Under the pieces are notes generated by a model, which did not search any database, was not told the origin of the DNA, and worked only from the letters and a program-made list of their open reading frames with translations. The translations under genes and the position numbers were made by a program. DNA of 64,000 bases from Deltaproteobacteria bacterium. GTDB taxonomy: Bacteria > Lernaellota > Lernaellaia > JACKCT01. Below, piece by piece: positions 1-10,895 of the stretch (positions are counted from its first letter, which is position 1; every line of letters starts with the position of its first letter). The stretch spans positions 293,349 to 357,348 of the forward strand of contig JAOSJX010000002.1 of NCBI GenBank assembly GCA_027493875.1, read 5' to 3'.

Positions 1-74
1 AAGACCCGACCTCGCCCGCGCCTGAAAACGATGGTAGTATTCCGCCGCGCGAAATCAAAAAAATAGGAGCAGCC

Positions 75-869
75 ATGCCGACGGGACCGGTTCTCATTTT
101 TACGGCGCATGCCGACGATTGCGAGTTTTTGTGCGGGGGCACCGCCGCCAAGTTCGCGGCGGAGGGGCGCGACGTTTACGAAGTGATCACGACCAACAAC
201 GAACGCGGCACCTACGAGCTGACGCGCGAGCAGATCATTTCCGACAGCCGCGACAAGGAAGCCCGCGAGGCCGCGCGCGTCTTGGGGAAAAAGGACATAT
301 TTTTTCTCGAGTATCCGGACGGGTTTCTCGCGGATTATCCCATCAACGAGATCCGCGAAAAATTCATGCGGTTCGTGCGCAAGATCAAACCCTATACGGT
401 CATCACCTTCGATCCGTGGGCGCCGTTCGAGCCGCATCCCGATCACCGCGTCGTGGCTTACGCGGCGATGGAGGCGGCCGGATTTTCCGCGCTGCCGCTT
501 TACCACCCCGAACATCGCGACGACGGGCTCGAACCGCACATGGTGGCGGAGTTTTACTACTTCGCCAAAAATCCCATCAACGCGAACAAGGTCGTCGACA
601 TCTCCGCGTTCATGGACAAAAAAATCGAGTCCTTGTGCGCGCACGATTCGCAGATGCGCCTGATCGTGGACGACATGCGCCGATCGCTCGAAGCCATCGG
701 CGAGGCGCCGGAGGAAATGGCGCTCCTCGACCGCGACAATTACGGCCCCGCGATTGAAATGTTCGTGCGTTCGTGGGGAGCGAAGGTCGGCGAGGCGGCG
801 GGTTACGAGTACGCCGAGGAATTCCGCTACGAACGCGCCGGAGATCTGATCCGGTCCAAAGCCGAGTAG
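75..869 (+). CDS. PIG-L/LmbE family deacetylase
   Basis: A 264-residue protein of the LmbE/PIG-L family, zinc-dependent enzymes that remove acetyl groups from N-acetylglucosamine-type amides. The first metal-binding motif is AHADD at residues 11-15 (the family usually has AHPDD), and the second is HPDH at residues 121-124, so both zinc-ligand motifs are present. There is no signal peptide, so it should be cytosolic. The ATG is preceded by an AGGAGC ribosome-binding site about eight bases upstream. Length is normal and the frame is intact. The substrate cannot be told from the sequence; glycan or glycolipid precursors are typical for the family. A membrane protein gene follows 14 bases downstream and may be co-transcribed. 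Confidence 0.9.
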   Translation: MPTGPVLIFTAHADDCEFLCGGTAAKFAAEGRDVYEVITTNNERGTYELTREQIISDSRDKEAREAARVLGKKDIFFLEYPDGFLADYPINEIREKFMRFVRKIKPYTVITFDPWAPFEPHPDHRVVAYAAMEAAGFSALPLYHPEHRDDGLEPHMVAEFYYFAKNPINANKVVDISAFMDKKIESLCAHDSQMRLIVDDMRRSLEAIGEAPEEMALLDRDNYGPAIEMFVRSWGAKVGEAAGYEYAEEFRYERAGDLIRSKAE

Positions 870-883
870 GTTTTTCGGCGATC

Positions 884-2873
884 ATGAGCGCCGGGTTGAT
901 TCTGATCATCTTCTCGGCCCTGGCGTTCGCGTTCGGCGGGCGGACGGACGCGCTCCCGGTCGGCGTAACGCCGGCTGACGCGCAATCCGCCATGCTCGCC
1001 GCGTCCCTCTTCCGCTACGGCGCGCTTCTTGTCTGCGCGGTCACCGCATTTCTTTGGCGCCGGCGGTTGCGCGACGAGCTCGACGCCGTTCGCAAACGGC
1101 CGAACGGCGAATTGGAACGGTGGCTCCTGTCGGCGTTCTGCGTTGTATTCTTCTTTTCGTTCGTCGTGGTCTTCGCGAACCGCGCGCTGGTGGCGGCCGC
1201 CTCAAATGCGGAGGCGTCGTCCGCTCTTCTTCCGCTTGCCGAGCTCGCGGCGCTTTGGCTCGGCGTCATTGCGGTGCTTTGGGGTCTCGGTCTCTTTGCC
1301 GTGCGCTTCGTCACCGCCGGAGCGGCCGCGCACGGTTTGCCCTTTTGGTGGGGCTTGTTCGCGGTCACCGTCTTCCTGCAATTATGGCATCTCGCCGCGC
1401 CCATAAGCTTGGTAACGCTCTTGGTGGTCGCCGGAGGCGGAATCGCCGGGCTCGTCGTGAATCGGCGGGCCGTTGTCCAAAGCGTGCGTGAGAACGCGTG
1501 GCTTTTGGCGGCGGTTTCGTCGCTCGGACTGTGGATCGCCAACCGCGCGCTCGCCGCGCCGCGCCTTCCGGATTTCGGGCTTTATCACGTGCCCATGATG
1601 CGTTGGACGCAGGCGTATGCGATCGTTCCAGGACTCGGAAATCTGCATGGGCGGCTCGCGTTCAATAATTCGTCGCTTCTCTACGCGGCGCTCGTCGACA
1701 AGGCGCCGGGGAACGGTTCGGGCTGGCTCGCATTCGGCGGGCCGATGTTGCTTGTTTTTCGCGGGCGCCTCATTAGCCGCCGCCGTGCGGGTTTTGACGA
1801 CGCGCTCGTCAGCGCGAGCGGAGGACCTTCTCCTCGGTTTGCTTTTTCCGGTCTCCCTCGTGTGGAGTAGCGGCGCCTTCGTCGCCAGCCCGCATCCGGA
1901 CGTTCCCCTTTTTCCACTCGGCGTTCTGTCCGCGGCGCTCGTCCTTTCGATGCTACGGGGCGACGAACGTCTTCGCACGTCGCTTACGGGACTTACGATG
2001 CTTGTCGCGCTCGGCATCAGCATCAAACTCAGTTTTGCCGCGTTCGGACTGACGGCGCTGGCCATCGGGATCGTGGCGACGTGGAAACGTCTGAACACGC
2101 CGGAACGCATTCGCGCGCTCATCGCGCCGGCCCTGTTGGCGTTCGCGATCGGCGGGCCGTGGATCGCGCGGGGATATATCTTGAGCGGCTACCCCGCCTA
2201 CCCTTCCACGGTCCTTCGGAGCTCGGCGGATTGGCGCGTTCCGGAGGAACTTGCGGCGCGTGAAGTCGCCGTCATCCGCGCGATGGCGCGCGACGGCAAA
2301 CGCCCGTGGCAAGAGGTCGCACGCGATCCGCATTGGATGTCCGTCTGGTTTCCACGCACCGTGCGCCGCGTTTTTGAAGTAACGTTGCCGCTCGGGCTCT
2401 TTGTTCTTGGTTTGATCGTCTTTTTCGCGGCGCGGCGTCATGGCGGCGACGCGCGGCGAATGCTCTGGGTCCTCGCGCCGCCGGGCGTTGCGCTCGTCGC
2501 GTGGTTTTTCATGGCGCCGGATCCACGATTCGCCGGCGCGTCGTTTTGGATTCTCGGGGCCGGCGCGACGGCGCTTGCGATAACGGCTCTGAACGAGAAA
2601 TTCACACGGCGGGCGGCGCTGGCCGCGCTCGTCCTTGCGCTCGTTATTTTCGCTCTCGACTACCCGAATCAAGGAACGCATCGCGGACCACACAGCCTCC
2701 CCCAACCGGAGATCGCGCAAACAGCGTTGACCGACGGAACGGCCGTCACCGTCCCTCCCGACGGCTTATGTTGGGACGGTCCTCTCCTCTGTACGCCGGA
2801 AGCTGATCCCGGTTTGCGCTTGCGCAAGTCCGGCGACATCAGCGCGGGCTTTCAAATCACCAGGGCTTTCTGA
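884..2873 (+). CDS. LIC_10190-type polytopic membrane protein (frame break)
   Basis: A predicted inner-membrane protein of about 660 residues with a dozen or so hydrophobic segments. The central stretch GLYHVPMMRWTQAYAIVPGL and the C-terminal CWDGPLLCTPEADPGLRLR resemble LIC_10190-type membrane proteins, whose function is unknown but which look like GT-C-fold glycosyltransferases. The start chosen is the ATG at 884, which begins MSAGLILII and opens the first membrane segment. The reading frame breaks near 1755, in or beside a run of five T in the text gcttgtttttcgcgg. Upstream coding continues in one frame and downstream coding in another with no loss of hydrophobic pattern, so a single missing or extra base is the simplest explanation. 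Role is inferred only from family resemblance. Confidence 0.7.
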
Positions 2874-2926
2874 TAGCGTCGCCGCACGCATTCCGCATTT
2901 CACTTTACTCGAAGGAGGTTCCTGCG

Positions 2927-3250
2927 ATGTTACGTCAATGGGCGTTACTGGTTGCGTTGCTTTTTGTCGTCGCGATTTCGGCCATGGCGTGCGCGTACGC
3001 GCAGTCCCCGGTCACGGGCTTCGTTTACGGAAACGTTCAGGGTCCGCTCACGGTCACCGACCTCGAGAACGCGTCGAAAAAGGGTATGGGAACCTGCAAG
3101 TCGGTCCTCGGTATCATCTCGTGGGGCGATTGCAGCATTGAAGCCGCCGCGCAGCAGGGCGGCATCACGAAAGTACGGCACGTCGATTTCGATTCGCTGA
3201 ACGTGATCTTCGTCTACGCGGCGTACACGACGATCGTATACGGCGAATAG
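2927..3250 (+). CDS. TRL-like exported protein
   Basis: A 107-residue protein matching the TRL-like family: after a signal sequence it has GFVYGNVQGPLTVTD, a Cys-containing CKSVLGIISWGDCSIEAAA core and the ending TTIVYG that is typical of the family. The N-terminus (LLFVVAISAMACAYAQ) is a signal peptide. A Cys at residue 22 could act as a lipobox but fits poorly, so either a lipoprotein or a secreted periplasmic protein is possible. The GAAGGAGG ribosome-binding site is strong. Function is unknown; TRL-like proteins are small envelope proteins often present in several copies. Its last 37 bases overlap the convergent acyltransferase gene. Confidence 0.85.
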   Translation: MLRQWALLVALLFVVAISAMACAYAQSPVTGFVYGNVQGPLTVTDLENASKKGMGTCKSVLGIISWGDCSIEAAAQQGGITKVRHVDFDSLNVIFVYAAYTTIVYGE

Positions 3251-4006
3251 GTTAAGCGCTCTTTTTCTTGAGGAAGATTCGGGGGCAGGTCGAACCCCGG
3301 CTTGCCCACCGGATCGCCGCCCCACCACCGATCGCAGCGATCCGCCATTTCGTTCATGCGTTCTTCGATGAGAACGCGGAGACGCTCGCATTCCGGCTCG
3401 TCGGCATCGGGCGGCACGAAGACCGGATCGCCGTGGAGCAACACGACGCGCGTGAACGGCACCGGCAGGAAATAGCGGTCCCACGATTTGAAAACGATGC
3501 GCCGCCTGGCGCCGTACATCATGGGGATGATCGGTAATCCGGTTTCGCGCGCGATTTTCACCGTCCCCATTTTAAGAACGCGCGGCGGGCCTTTTGGGGC
3601 CGTCAGCCATCATGCCGGCCTTGTGCCCTTCATGCGGTTTGAGTTTTTCAATCAGTACCTGCATGGCGGTGCGTCCTTGGTAGGTGCCGCTGCCGCGGAC
3701 GGAGTAGAAACCGAGCTTGAGCGCCAAGGCGTTGGCGTACTCGCCGTCCTTGCTCTTGCTGATCATCATCGTCACCTGGCGCGCTCCGAAATCGTGGAAG
3801 AAATAAAACATGCGCTGGTGCCACGTCGGATAGACGCACCCACCGTACTTGCGCACGGCCTCTAGCTCCGCGGCCTCGTTCTCGCGCGCGACGACGCGGC
3901 ATGACCCGCACCACAAACGCAAAATCGCCGCGGCGATCGGCGGCAACACGGCCAGCGCCAATTTGTCGAGCCACGAAAGATGATATTTCCGCGCGAGGTC
4001 CGGCAT
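3214..4006 (-). CDS. DUF374 lysophospholipid acyltransferase (frame break)
   Basis: An acyltransferase-like protein of about 263 residues with the DUF374 pattern. It has an N-terminal hydrophobic helix, TWHQRMFYFFHDF (an H-containing block I variant), ISKSKDGEYANALALKLGF, RGSGTYQGRTAM, MMADGPKRP, and then in the next frame MGTVKIARETGLPIIPMMY and RRIVFKSWDRYFLPVPFTRV. The family transfers acyl chains in lipid A or phospholipid assembly at the inner membrane. The frame changes near 3585 at a CCCC-AAAA-GG-CCC stretch, inside the motif usually read as ADGPKGP. The start is ATG at 4006. The C-terminus overlaps the convergent TRL-like gene by 37 bases. This overlap is odd and might mean that a second error extends the C-terminus. 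Confidence 0.8.
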
Positions 4007-4086
4007 GCCTGGAGGCTAAATTCGGCCGCGGGCGACGTCAACGCGTGGACAATCGCCGCGATTTATCCGGACACTAATAAAGTCCA

Positions 4087-6539
4087 CTACTTTACGTACA
4101 TATCGAACCAGCGCACCATTTCGTACAGGACGTGCTGCACCGATTCGAGGCTCCGGTATCCGTGCCCTTCGAACGGCAGCATCACCAGACGCGTGGTGCC
4201 CCCGACTCCTCGGACCGCCTCGTACATCCGCTCCGACTGAATCGGGGTGGTTCCGGGATTCTGATCGAGATCGCCGTGGATCAGAAGCAAAGGGGAGTTG
4301 ATCTTGTCGGCGAAAAACAGCGGCGAAACGTCCAAATAGACGTCCCGTCCCTCCCATAACGTCCGCCGTTCGTTCTGGAAACCGAACATGGTCAGCGTCT
4401 TGTTGTACGCGCCGCTGCGGGCGATTCCGGCTTTGAACAGCGTCGAGCGGGCCAGCAGGTTGGCCACCATCAGGGCGCCGTGGCTGTGCCCGATCACGCC
4501 TACCCGGTCCGGGTCCGTCACGCCGAGTTCAACCGCTTTGTCGATCGCGGCCTTGGCACTCGCCACGAGTTGTTCGGTATACGAGTCGTAAGCGCTGGTC
4601 GCCGGCCCGACAATCGGGATCGCCGTGTTGTAAAGAACCACGTACCCGGCCAGCGCGTAGAGCCGGGCGTCGGCACCCCACGTGCTGGTGAAGGTCTGCG
4701 ACGTATTGCGCACCTGACCCGCGACCTCTTTGTCGGTGTAATCCAGCGGGTAGGCGTCCAGCACGGTCGGGTAGCGCGTTCCCTCCTTGTAATCGGGAGG
4801 CAGCATCAGCGTGAACGAAAGCTCCACCCCCGTCCGGCCGCGTGTAGCTGACCAGCTTTTTGGAGATTTTTCTCAAAATCGGAACGGGATCGGGAAATTC
4901 GGTCACGGGCGCGAGCGACGACTCGTAGACGGCCTCTCCGGCGACAGCCTCGGTTTTCCGCGCGCCGGCAAGTTTGCGGACGTAGAAATTCGGGGGCTCC
5001 GTCGGCGACTGGCTCCACGTGAGAAACTCGCCCTGATCGACCGACACCCATTCGTAATAGTATTCCAGATGCTCGCCGTCGCTGCGGAACAGCCGCTCTT
5101 TCGTCCCGGTGTTCAGATCCATTCGATCGAGAAACGGGCGATATCCTTCCGGCGACCCACCCGACCCGGTCAGGAAAACCGAACCCTCATGCACCCGGAC
5201 AACCCATTGGTTATTCGGCAGCCGTGTAAAATCCGGTTCGCCCGGATCCTCGTAGGTCTCGTCCCAGGACCCTTCCCAGAGCACCTTGAGCGTCACCGGC
5301 GTCCGGTTCAAATCGGCGAGGATCTGCCGCACCCAATGACGATCTTCATCATAGGTCCAAACCCACGCCTGACCGCCTGATTGCATGGCTTCGGCGCCCG
5401 CCGAACGAAGCTCGGTCTTGAACAGTTCCTCCGGTTCGCCGTCGAACGGAGCCTTCATTCGCATGATCCGGCTGCGGAAAGGCACGTGGTTTTTCCAATC
5501 GCCGCCGTCGAGCGCCTCCTGCCACATCAACGTCGAGTCCTCGGTCGCCCACCAGGACACGCCCTGCGGCCCTGTGCGAACCCCGTGAATCGGAACCTGA
5601 TCGGCCAGCGGCAGAGTCGCCACGTTGTAAACTGGCTCTCCCGAAATCGTCCACACGTCCGTGTCTTCGGGGAAACGGTGCGCCGTCAATTCCATAGGAA
5701 TAAGGCCGGCGAAGTCTCGACACGAGGATATACTTCCCGTCCGGGGAAACCGACGCGTTGTCGAAAATCGCCGGCTGTCCGATCGGCGTGACGGTTTCCG
5801 TGTCCAGGTCGACGAGAGCGAGTTGGGCGGTCGCGTAATAGTCGAAAAGCCGAGCGTCGTATTCGTTCTTCAATACGTCGCGCGCTTCGTACGTACTACG
5901 CGGCTTTTCCACACCGCTCGCGTCGAGGATCTTCGGGCCGTGGGGAGCCGCGGGGGAGCCGGCGGCTCACCCCTGTCCGCCGGAACCATCCGCACCAGCA
6001 GCAGGTTCGGATCGGGGCACCAATTGTAGGCTCGGCCCGACAGCATGTCGTTCAAAACCACCCCCGGAATACGCCGGGCCTCGCCCGTGTCCGCGTCCGC
6101 GGTCCAAAGTTCGATCCGTGATCCGTCGTGTTCTGGAACGCGACGCGCGTTCCCGCCGCGTTCCACGAAAAACCTCCCACCCTTGCGTCTTTCGGCAAAC
6201 GGACCGGGGTTTCCTTTTTGCTTGCGACCTCTTTGAAAACCAGGTTCGTCCACGTCGTGGGGAGGTGCGGGCCGTTGGTCGTTGGATCGATGCGATAACC
6301 CGCAAGCCGCAGCATGGGTTTGGCGAGATCGGCGATGGGAGGATAGTTGGTCGGCGTCGCCAGCAAGATCAGGCTTCCTGAGAATTGACGAATCCGGAGG
6401 GAGGCGCCGGGGCGTTGACCACATCCGCGATCGCCTTCGGCGGAAGCTGATAAGGCGTATCTTCCGCCTGAACCGGCAGGACCAGGACGACGAGGGCCAC
6501 TATCCATCCGCAACGGCGCATAACATTTTCCCTATTCAT
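4087..6539 (-). CDS. S9 family peptidase, prolyl-oligopeptidase-like (several frame breaks)
   Basis: A secreted serine peptidase of about 816 residues spread over three reading frames. The start is the ATG at 6539, preceded by a GAGGAGGGGG ribosome-binding site. Residues 1-25 form a signal peptide (CGWIVALVVLVLPVQAED), followed by LPPKAIADVVNAPAPPS, the usual N-terminus of this S9 group. A beta-propeller domain follows, then an alpha/beta-hydrolase domain. The nucleophile motif is GHSHGA (Ser codon near 4484), the acid lies in HGDLDQNPGTTP and the His in FEGHGY. Frame switches lie near 6400, 6120, 5930, 5700 and 4830, the last in a run of five C. The catalytic triad is complete, so the enzyme is probably active once the indels are corrected. 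It likely cleaves oligopeptides in the periplasm. Confidence 0.8.
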
Positions 6540-6813
6540 TGGATTCCCCCTCCTCGGAAGCAGATGCATGGAGCGCGCCGCACAACCGCTTTCGCCAACG
6601 CAAACGATCGGTCGATTCGACGATAACAAAAAACCCCGGGGACGATAGCACAAAGATGCGTTTTACGATCTTGAAATCGATCCCGACCAGGTCGACCGCC
6701 TGCACGTCGACCCGTCGGCGGACCGGGTTCACCAACGGACCAGGCTTGAAATCCGCCTCGAACAACCGGCGAACGCCCCCGCGCTCGAGTGCCGGATCGC
6801 CGAGTTTCCGTAA
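6540..6813. other. intergenic region between two minus-strand protease genes
   Basis: About 270 bases between the start of the S9 peptidase and the stop of the subtilase. It should hold the promoter of the S9 gene. A minus-strand reading frame of up to 77 codons crosses it (MFEADFKPGPLVNPV and so on), but it overlaps the S9 ribosome-binding site and resembles nothing I know. I see no clear terminator hairpin. Confidence 0.4.
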
Positions 6814-9800
6814 TCAGCATCCGCAACACGCATCATCGTCGTCGTCATCATCGTCGCTGAAATCGTCGTCATCGTCCGCGGTATCGTCGTCGTCACAACA
6901 GGTGCCAAAGTCTTCTTCCGCCAGGGCGATATGGCCGAGATGGCCCTCGGCATCGACGGCGCGGATCGCGAAGTGGCGCTCGAACGGCTGCGTCGGCAGG
7001 GCAAGTTCCTCGGCGCGGCGCGGCGCGCGCGGCGTCAAATCGGCGTCGATCACCTCCGCCTCCGCGAATCCTTCCGGCGTGCGCAACGCGTCCGGATCGT
7101 CGCCGACGCGAATCTCGTAGCGCGCCGCGCGGCCGCAGTACCAATCGCCGCCGGGCGCGTCCCAGTTGAGGATCGTCCCGCCATCCCCCGCCGGCGATTT
7201 CGTGAAATCAAGGGGAACGCCGGGAGGCAGCGTATCCGTCCCCAGATAGCCCGTATTCCGTTCGTCGTGATGAAAACGCCGCCATGTCGCGTTGAGCCGA
7301 TCCACGGTGCACGCCGGGCCTGTCGCCTCCCAACCGAGCAGCCGGCCTTCGTGCGTGGGCTGGATGATTTCCAATAGGCCGTCATTGTCCGGATCGCCCG
7401 CGGCCACCGACGCAATGATCCAATTGAACGTGTATTTCGGCCAACCCGGCGGCTCGGTGCCGTCCGGGGAAAGCGCATGAACGTAGAATCCGGAGCTTCC
7501 GGCGATCACTTCGCTGCGCCCGTCGCCGTCCACGTCGGCGATGGCCGGGCTGACGTAGAAATGAATGTCTTCAAGCTCCGCCTTCGCCGCGGGGCCGGCT
7601 TTTCTGTCGGTCAAATCCCAGGACATCAACAGCGGACGCAGAATACTCACCCAGCCTTCGACGATCTTGATGCCCGACATCGTCGGCAGCGCGTAATGCA
7701 GCGGCCCGCCCGGCTCCATATAACCGAACGCGCCGTGCCCTGAAATATTGACGGACAAATCCGCGGACAGCGCTTTTGCCGTCACCGTGCCGTCGCGCAC
7801 GTCCACGAGCATCGGCGGGTACGCGAACGCCCCGGTGCCGATGATTGTGCCGCCGCCGTCGTAGGCCACGGCGGGCGCCGCGGTGATGCCGCTCGTGAGC
7901 GGCGGAATCGGCAGCGCGTCGGCCAAGGGCGCCGGCAGCGAAACCGGCCAGCCGTCGAGAAAACCGGAGGGCTCGGTCGACGTGCCGTCGTGAGGGATCG
8001 CGTAAAGACGGCCGGACTTACGGCTGCCGTTGCTAACAAACCTCCGTCGTCGGAACGATGATCGACGGGTGCTGCGACAGCGCCGGGTCGGGCGAATGCG
8101 GATCGAGAAGACCGACGGCGGGCGTGCCGAGAATCTGGATGCCCTCGACCGGATCGCCGTTGTCGTCGCGGCAGACGAGTCCCGGCGGGACGACGCCCGC
8201 AACCGACAACGCCGTCACGGGAAATCCCGGAACGACGTCGGCTTCCCCGTCCTCGTCCGCGTCGACGACCCTCACGGCGTAGACCTGCGATTGGAAGTTG
8301 CCCGCAACGATCTCCAGCACGCCGTCGCCGTCGAGGTCGTACAACACCGGCGCGCCGGCGAATGTGGCGCCGTGACCGAAGCTTTTGGGCGTGCCGGGAT
8401 CGGGCCTCGGCGCGACGAACGGGAATCCGTCCACGAACGGAGACGGATTGCCGTCCACTTCATGGAGATTGCCTTCCGGATGAACGGCGTAGAGCGCGCC
8501 GTTTCCCGTCGCCATCACGATGGACGGCCGACCGGTCCCGAACAGATCGCCGACGGCGGGCGGCGCGAGCGCGATGTCCGTCGGCCGGTCCGCGTCGCGG
8601 AGATCCACGGGGAAGCCGGGACGCCGCGCCCATTCATCCAACTCCTCGTCCCACCCGAACACCTCGACCTTGCCGTCGGTGGTTCCGAAAATGATTTCGA
8701 GCCGGCCGCCGTCGCGCCCGTCCAGATCGTAGAGGGCCGGCGACGATTCGCCCGAGGCCATCACGTCGAAGGGCAGCCCCGGCATCATGCCGGTGTCCTT
8801 GCCGCGGTCGGAGTATGCGGCGAGCGCCTTGCGGTCCTCGCCGACCACCGCGGGCGTGCCTTGCGGCCAGGCGCGGACCCGCACGATGAACGTGTGCCCG
8901 TGCGGATCTTTACCCGCCGTGCGCATTTCCTGCGCCGTGAACAGCTCGTGCAAGTCGATCGACGCCACCGGGCCGTCCACGGGCGCCTGTCCGGTTCCCG
9001 ACGCTACGGTCGAAAATTCGCCGTCCAGCGGTTCGTGCCCGCGCGCGACCTGGACCTCGTACTCGAACGCCGCGCCGCGCGCGTTGATAGACGCCTCGAT
9101 CTCGGCGTCGGACGCGTCGGCCGGATCGAGCACCGTCCACCACCGCGGCGACGTGATGCGGACGTCGGGCGGAATCGCGTGATCGACGCCGTCGCCCAGG
9201 GCTTCCATCGCGCGGCGAAGGTTGGGACGGCCGTAGCCGAAATGATTGTCGAATCCCGGCTGACACCCGCCGCCGGTGAGCGTCACGCAGCGTTTTTCAA
9301 TATCGTCCGACGTCATCGTGAGAAGCTGTTTCACTTCCCCGGCGATAGTTCGACGCCGAGGTCGTTCGCGCGCGAAATGATGAGGCCGGCCGAACCGCCC
9401 ACGTTGGCCGTCGCTTCCGACGAGCACGCGCCGGACGATCCCGCGACGTGCACGTGCTCGTTGTAGTTCGTGCAATACGTTTCCGTAAACGCCACGATGT
9501 TGAGCGGCAGAAAATCCAGCAGTTCGATGTTGGGGATTGGAAAAATCGACTTGACGGAAACGACGGTCTCCCCGGCGGCGGGAAAGGAGTGGTGAAACCC
9601 CAGTTCGTCGCCCGACGCGGCGATGAGAATCATGCCGTTCTCGTACGCGTCGAGAATGACCTTTTCGTTTTCCCACGAGTAGTCCGGCGAGCCGGACGCC
9701 GCCACGCCGACCCGCGCGCCCATCAGCGACGCGTAGGCGACGCCCTGGGCGACCGCGTTGTGGCTGGCGAGAATCGCGTCCGACACGCGGATCGGCAGCA

Positions 9801-10821
9801 GCGTGCAGTCGGGGCAAAAGCCCGGCTTGTCGCCCTCGTCGTTATCCGCCATGGCGCACGCGTCCTTAGCGCGGTCGTCGCCGTGCGCGCCTTCCGGCCA
9901 TTCGTCGATGCCCACCGCTTCGGGCCGATTACGGAGAAAATCCCATCCGCTGATATCGTCCACATAGCCGTTGCCGTCGTTGTCCACGCCGTCGGCAAAC
10001 GCTTCAATGAGCTCGCCGGGAGAGAGCGGATACGACGCGGGCGGCGGGCCGACGCGCGGATCGTTCGCGTAGTCGGACGCGGAAAAGCGGCCGTCGCCGT
10101 TGCAGTCGTAACCGGCGCACGCATCCGTCCCGTCCTGCGGCATCGGCAGTTCGCCCTGGTTCAAAAACAAGCGGTCGGCGACTTCGCGGTTGTTATAGAG
10201 CGCGAGGCCGTTGTCGATAATGGCGATGACCACGTCCGGCCGTCCCGTCGTAAACTTCCACGCCTCCGTCGCGCCCATGCCGGGAATCGTCCAGGGTTTG
10301 TCGATATCCGTCGATTCCGGATCGACAACATCAAAGCCGGGCAACACGTTCGCGTTGATGAACAGGCCGAAGGGATCGGACGGGTTGTAATCAGGACGTT
10401 CGAGATCCATCGGCACGTTGGCGACGAACAACCCGCCTTGCGGAAATACCTCGTCGAAGGGATCGGCAGCGCCGTCCTCGATATCGCCGGTCGCGTGAAT
10501 CTCGTACACGCGTCCGAGAATCCAGCGCTCCGACGGGGTGAAGATAACGGTGTCGTCGGCGACGTTCGTCGTGTCGAATTCTATCGTGCCGGTGACTTTG
10601 TCGCCCGGCGCGTCGGCCGGGGCAACGAAGAAACTGTCGCTATCCACCGTGCCGGTATTCAGCGTGGCGTCGAAGACGAGCGACACGGGCCATTCGGTGC
10701 GTTGCTCCCATGTCGCCGCGTCGGGCCACTGAGAAAGAAGGCTGAGCGCGGACGCCTGAGGGGTCGTCATCGCGACAAGAATCGTCACCACGCCGCCAGC
10801 AAATACGATCGGTCGACGCAT
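6814..10821 (-). CDS. S8 subtilase with FG-GAP-like repeats and Asp-rich CCGC tail (two frame breaks)
   Basis: A giant secreted protein of about 1335 residues. The start is ATG with a GGAGGG site, followed by a signal peptide ending near ASA-LS. A subtilase domain follows with Asp in VVIAIIDNGL, a candidate His in GAHGDDRAK and Ser in GACSSEATANVGG. The oxyanion-hole Asn of subtilisins is Asp here (LIAASGDELGF). The second half has FG-GAP-like integrin-type repeats such as PALYDLDGRDGGRLEIIF, APVLYDLDGDGVLEIVAG and PAIADVDGDGRSEVIAG, which usually bind Ca. A fibronectin-like stretch and an Asp-rich tail ending ACCGC close the protein. Frame switches occur near 9340 (CCCC run) and near 8035. 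It is probably a cell-surface or secreted protease, or a pseudo-protease adhesin. Confidence 0.8.
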
Positions 10822-10862
10822 TCCGAACCCTCCTATTATTGTCCCTTACTCGTTTTCGGAAA

Positions 10863-10895
10863 TTCATCCTTCATCCTTCATCCCTCATCCTTCAA
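10863..10895. repeat. short CATCCTT tandem repeat
   Basis: About four imperfect copies of a seven-base unit (CATCCTT, one copy CATCCCT) lie in the gap between the subtilase start and the 3' end of the RuBisCO-like gene. The repeat runs over the stop codon of that gene. No function is evident. It may be a slippage-prone spacer. Confidence 0.5.

Noticed and set aside
6532..6765. 77-codon minus-strand open frame between the S9 and S8 protease genes
   Set aside because: It overlaps the strong ribosome-binding site of the S9 gene and shows no recognisable family or start signal of its own.
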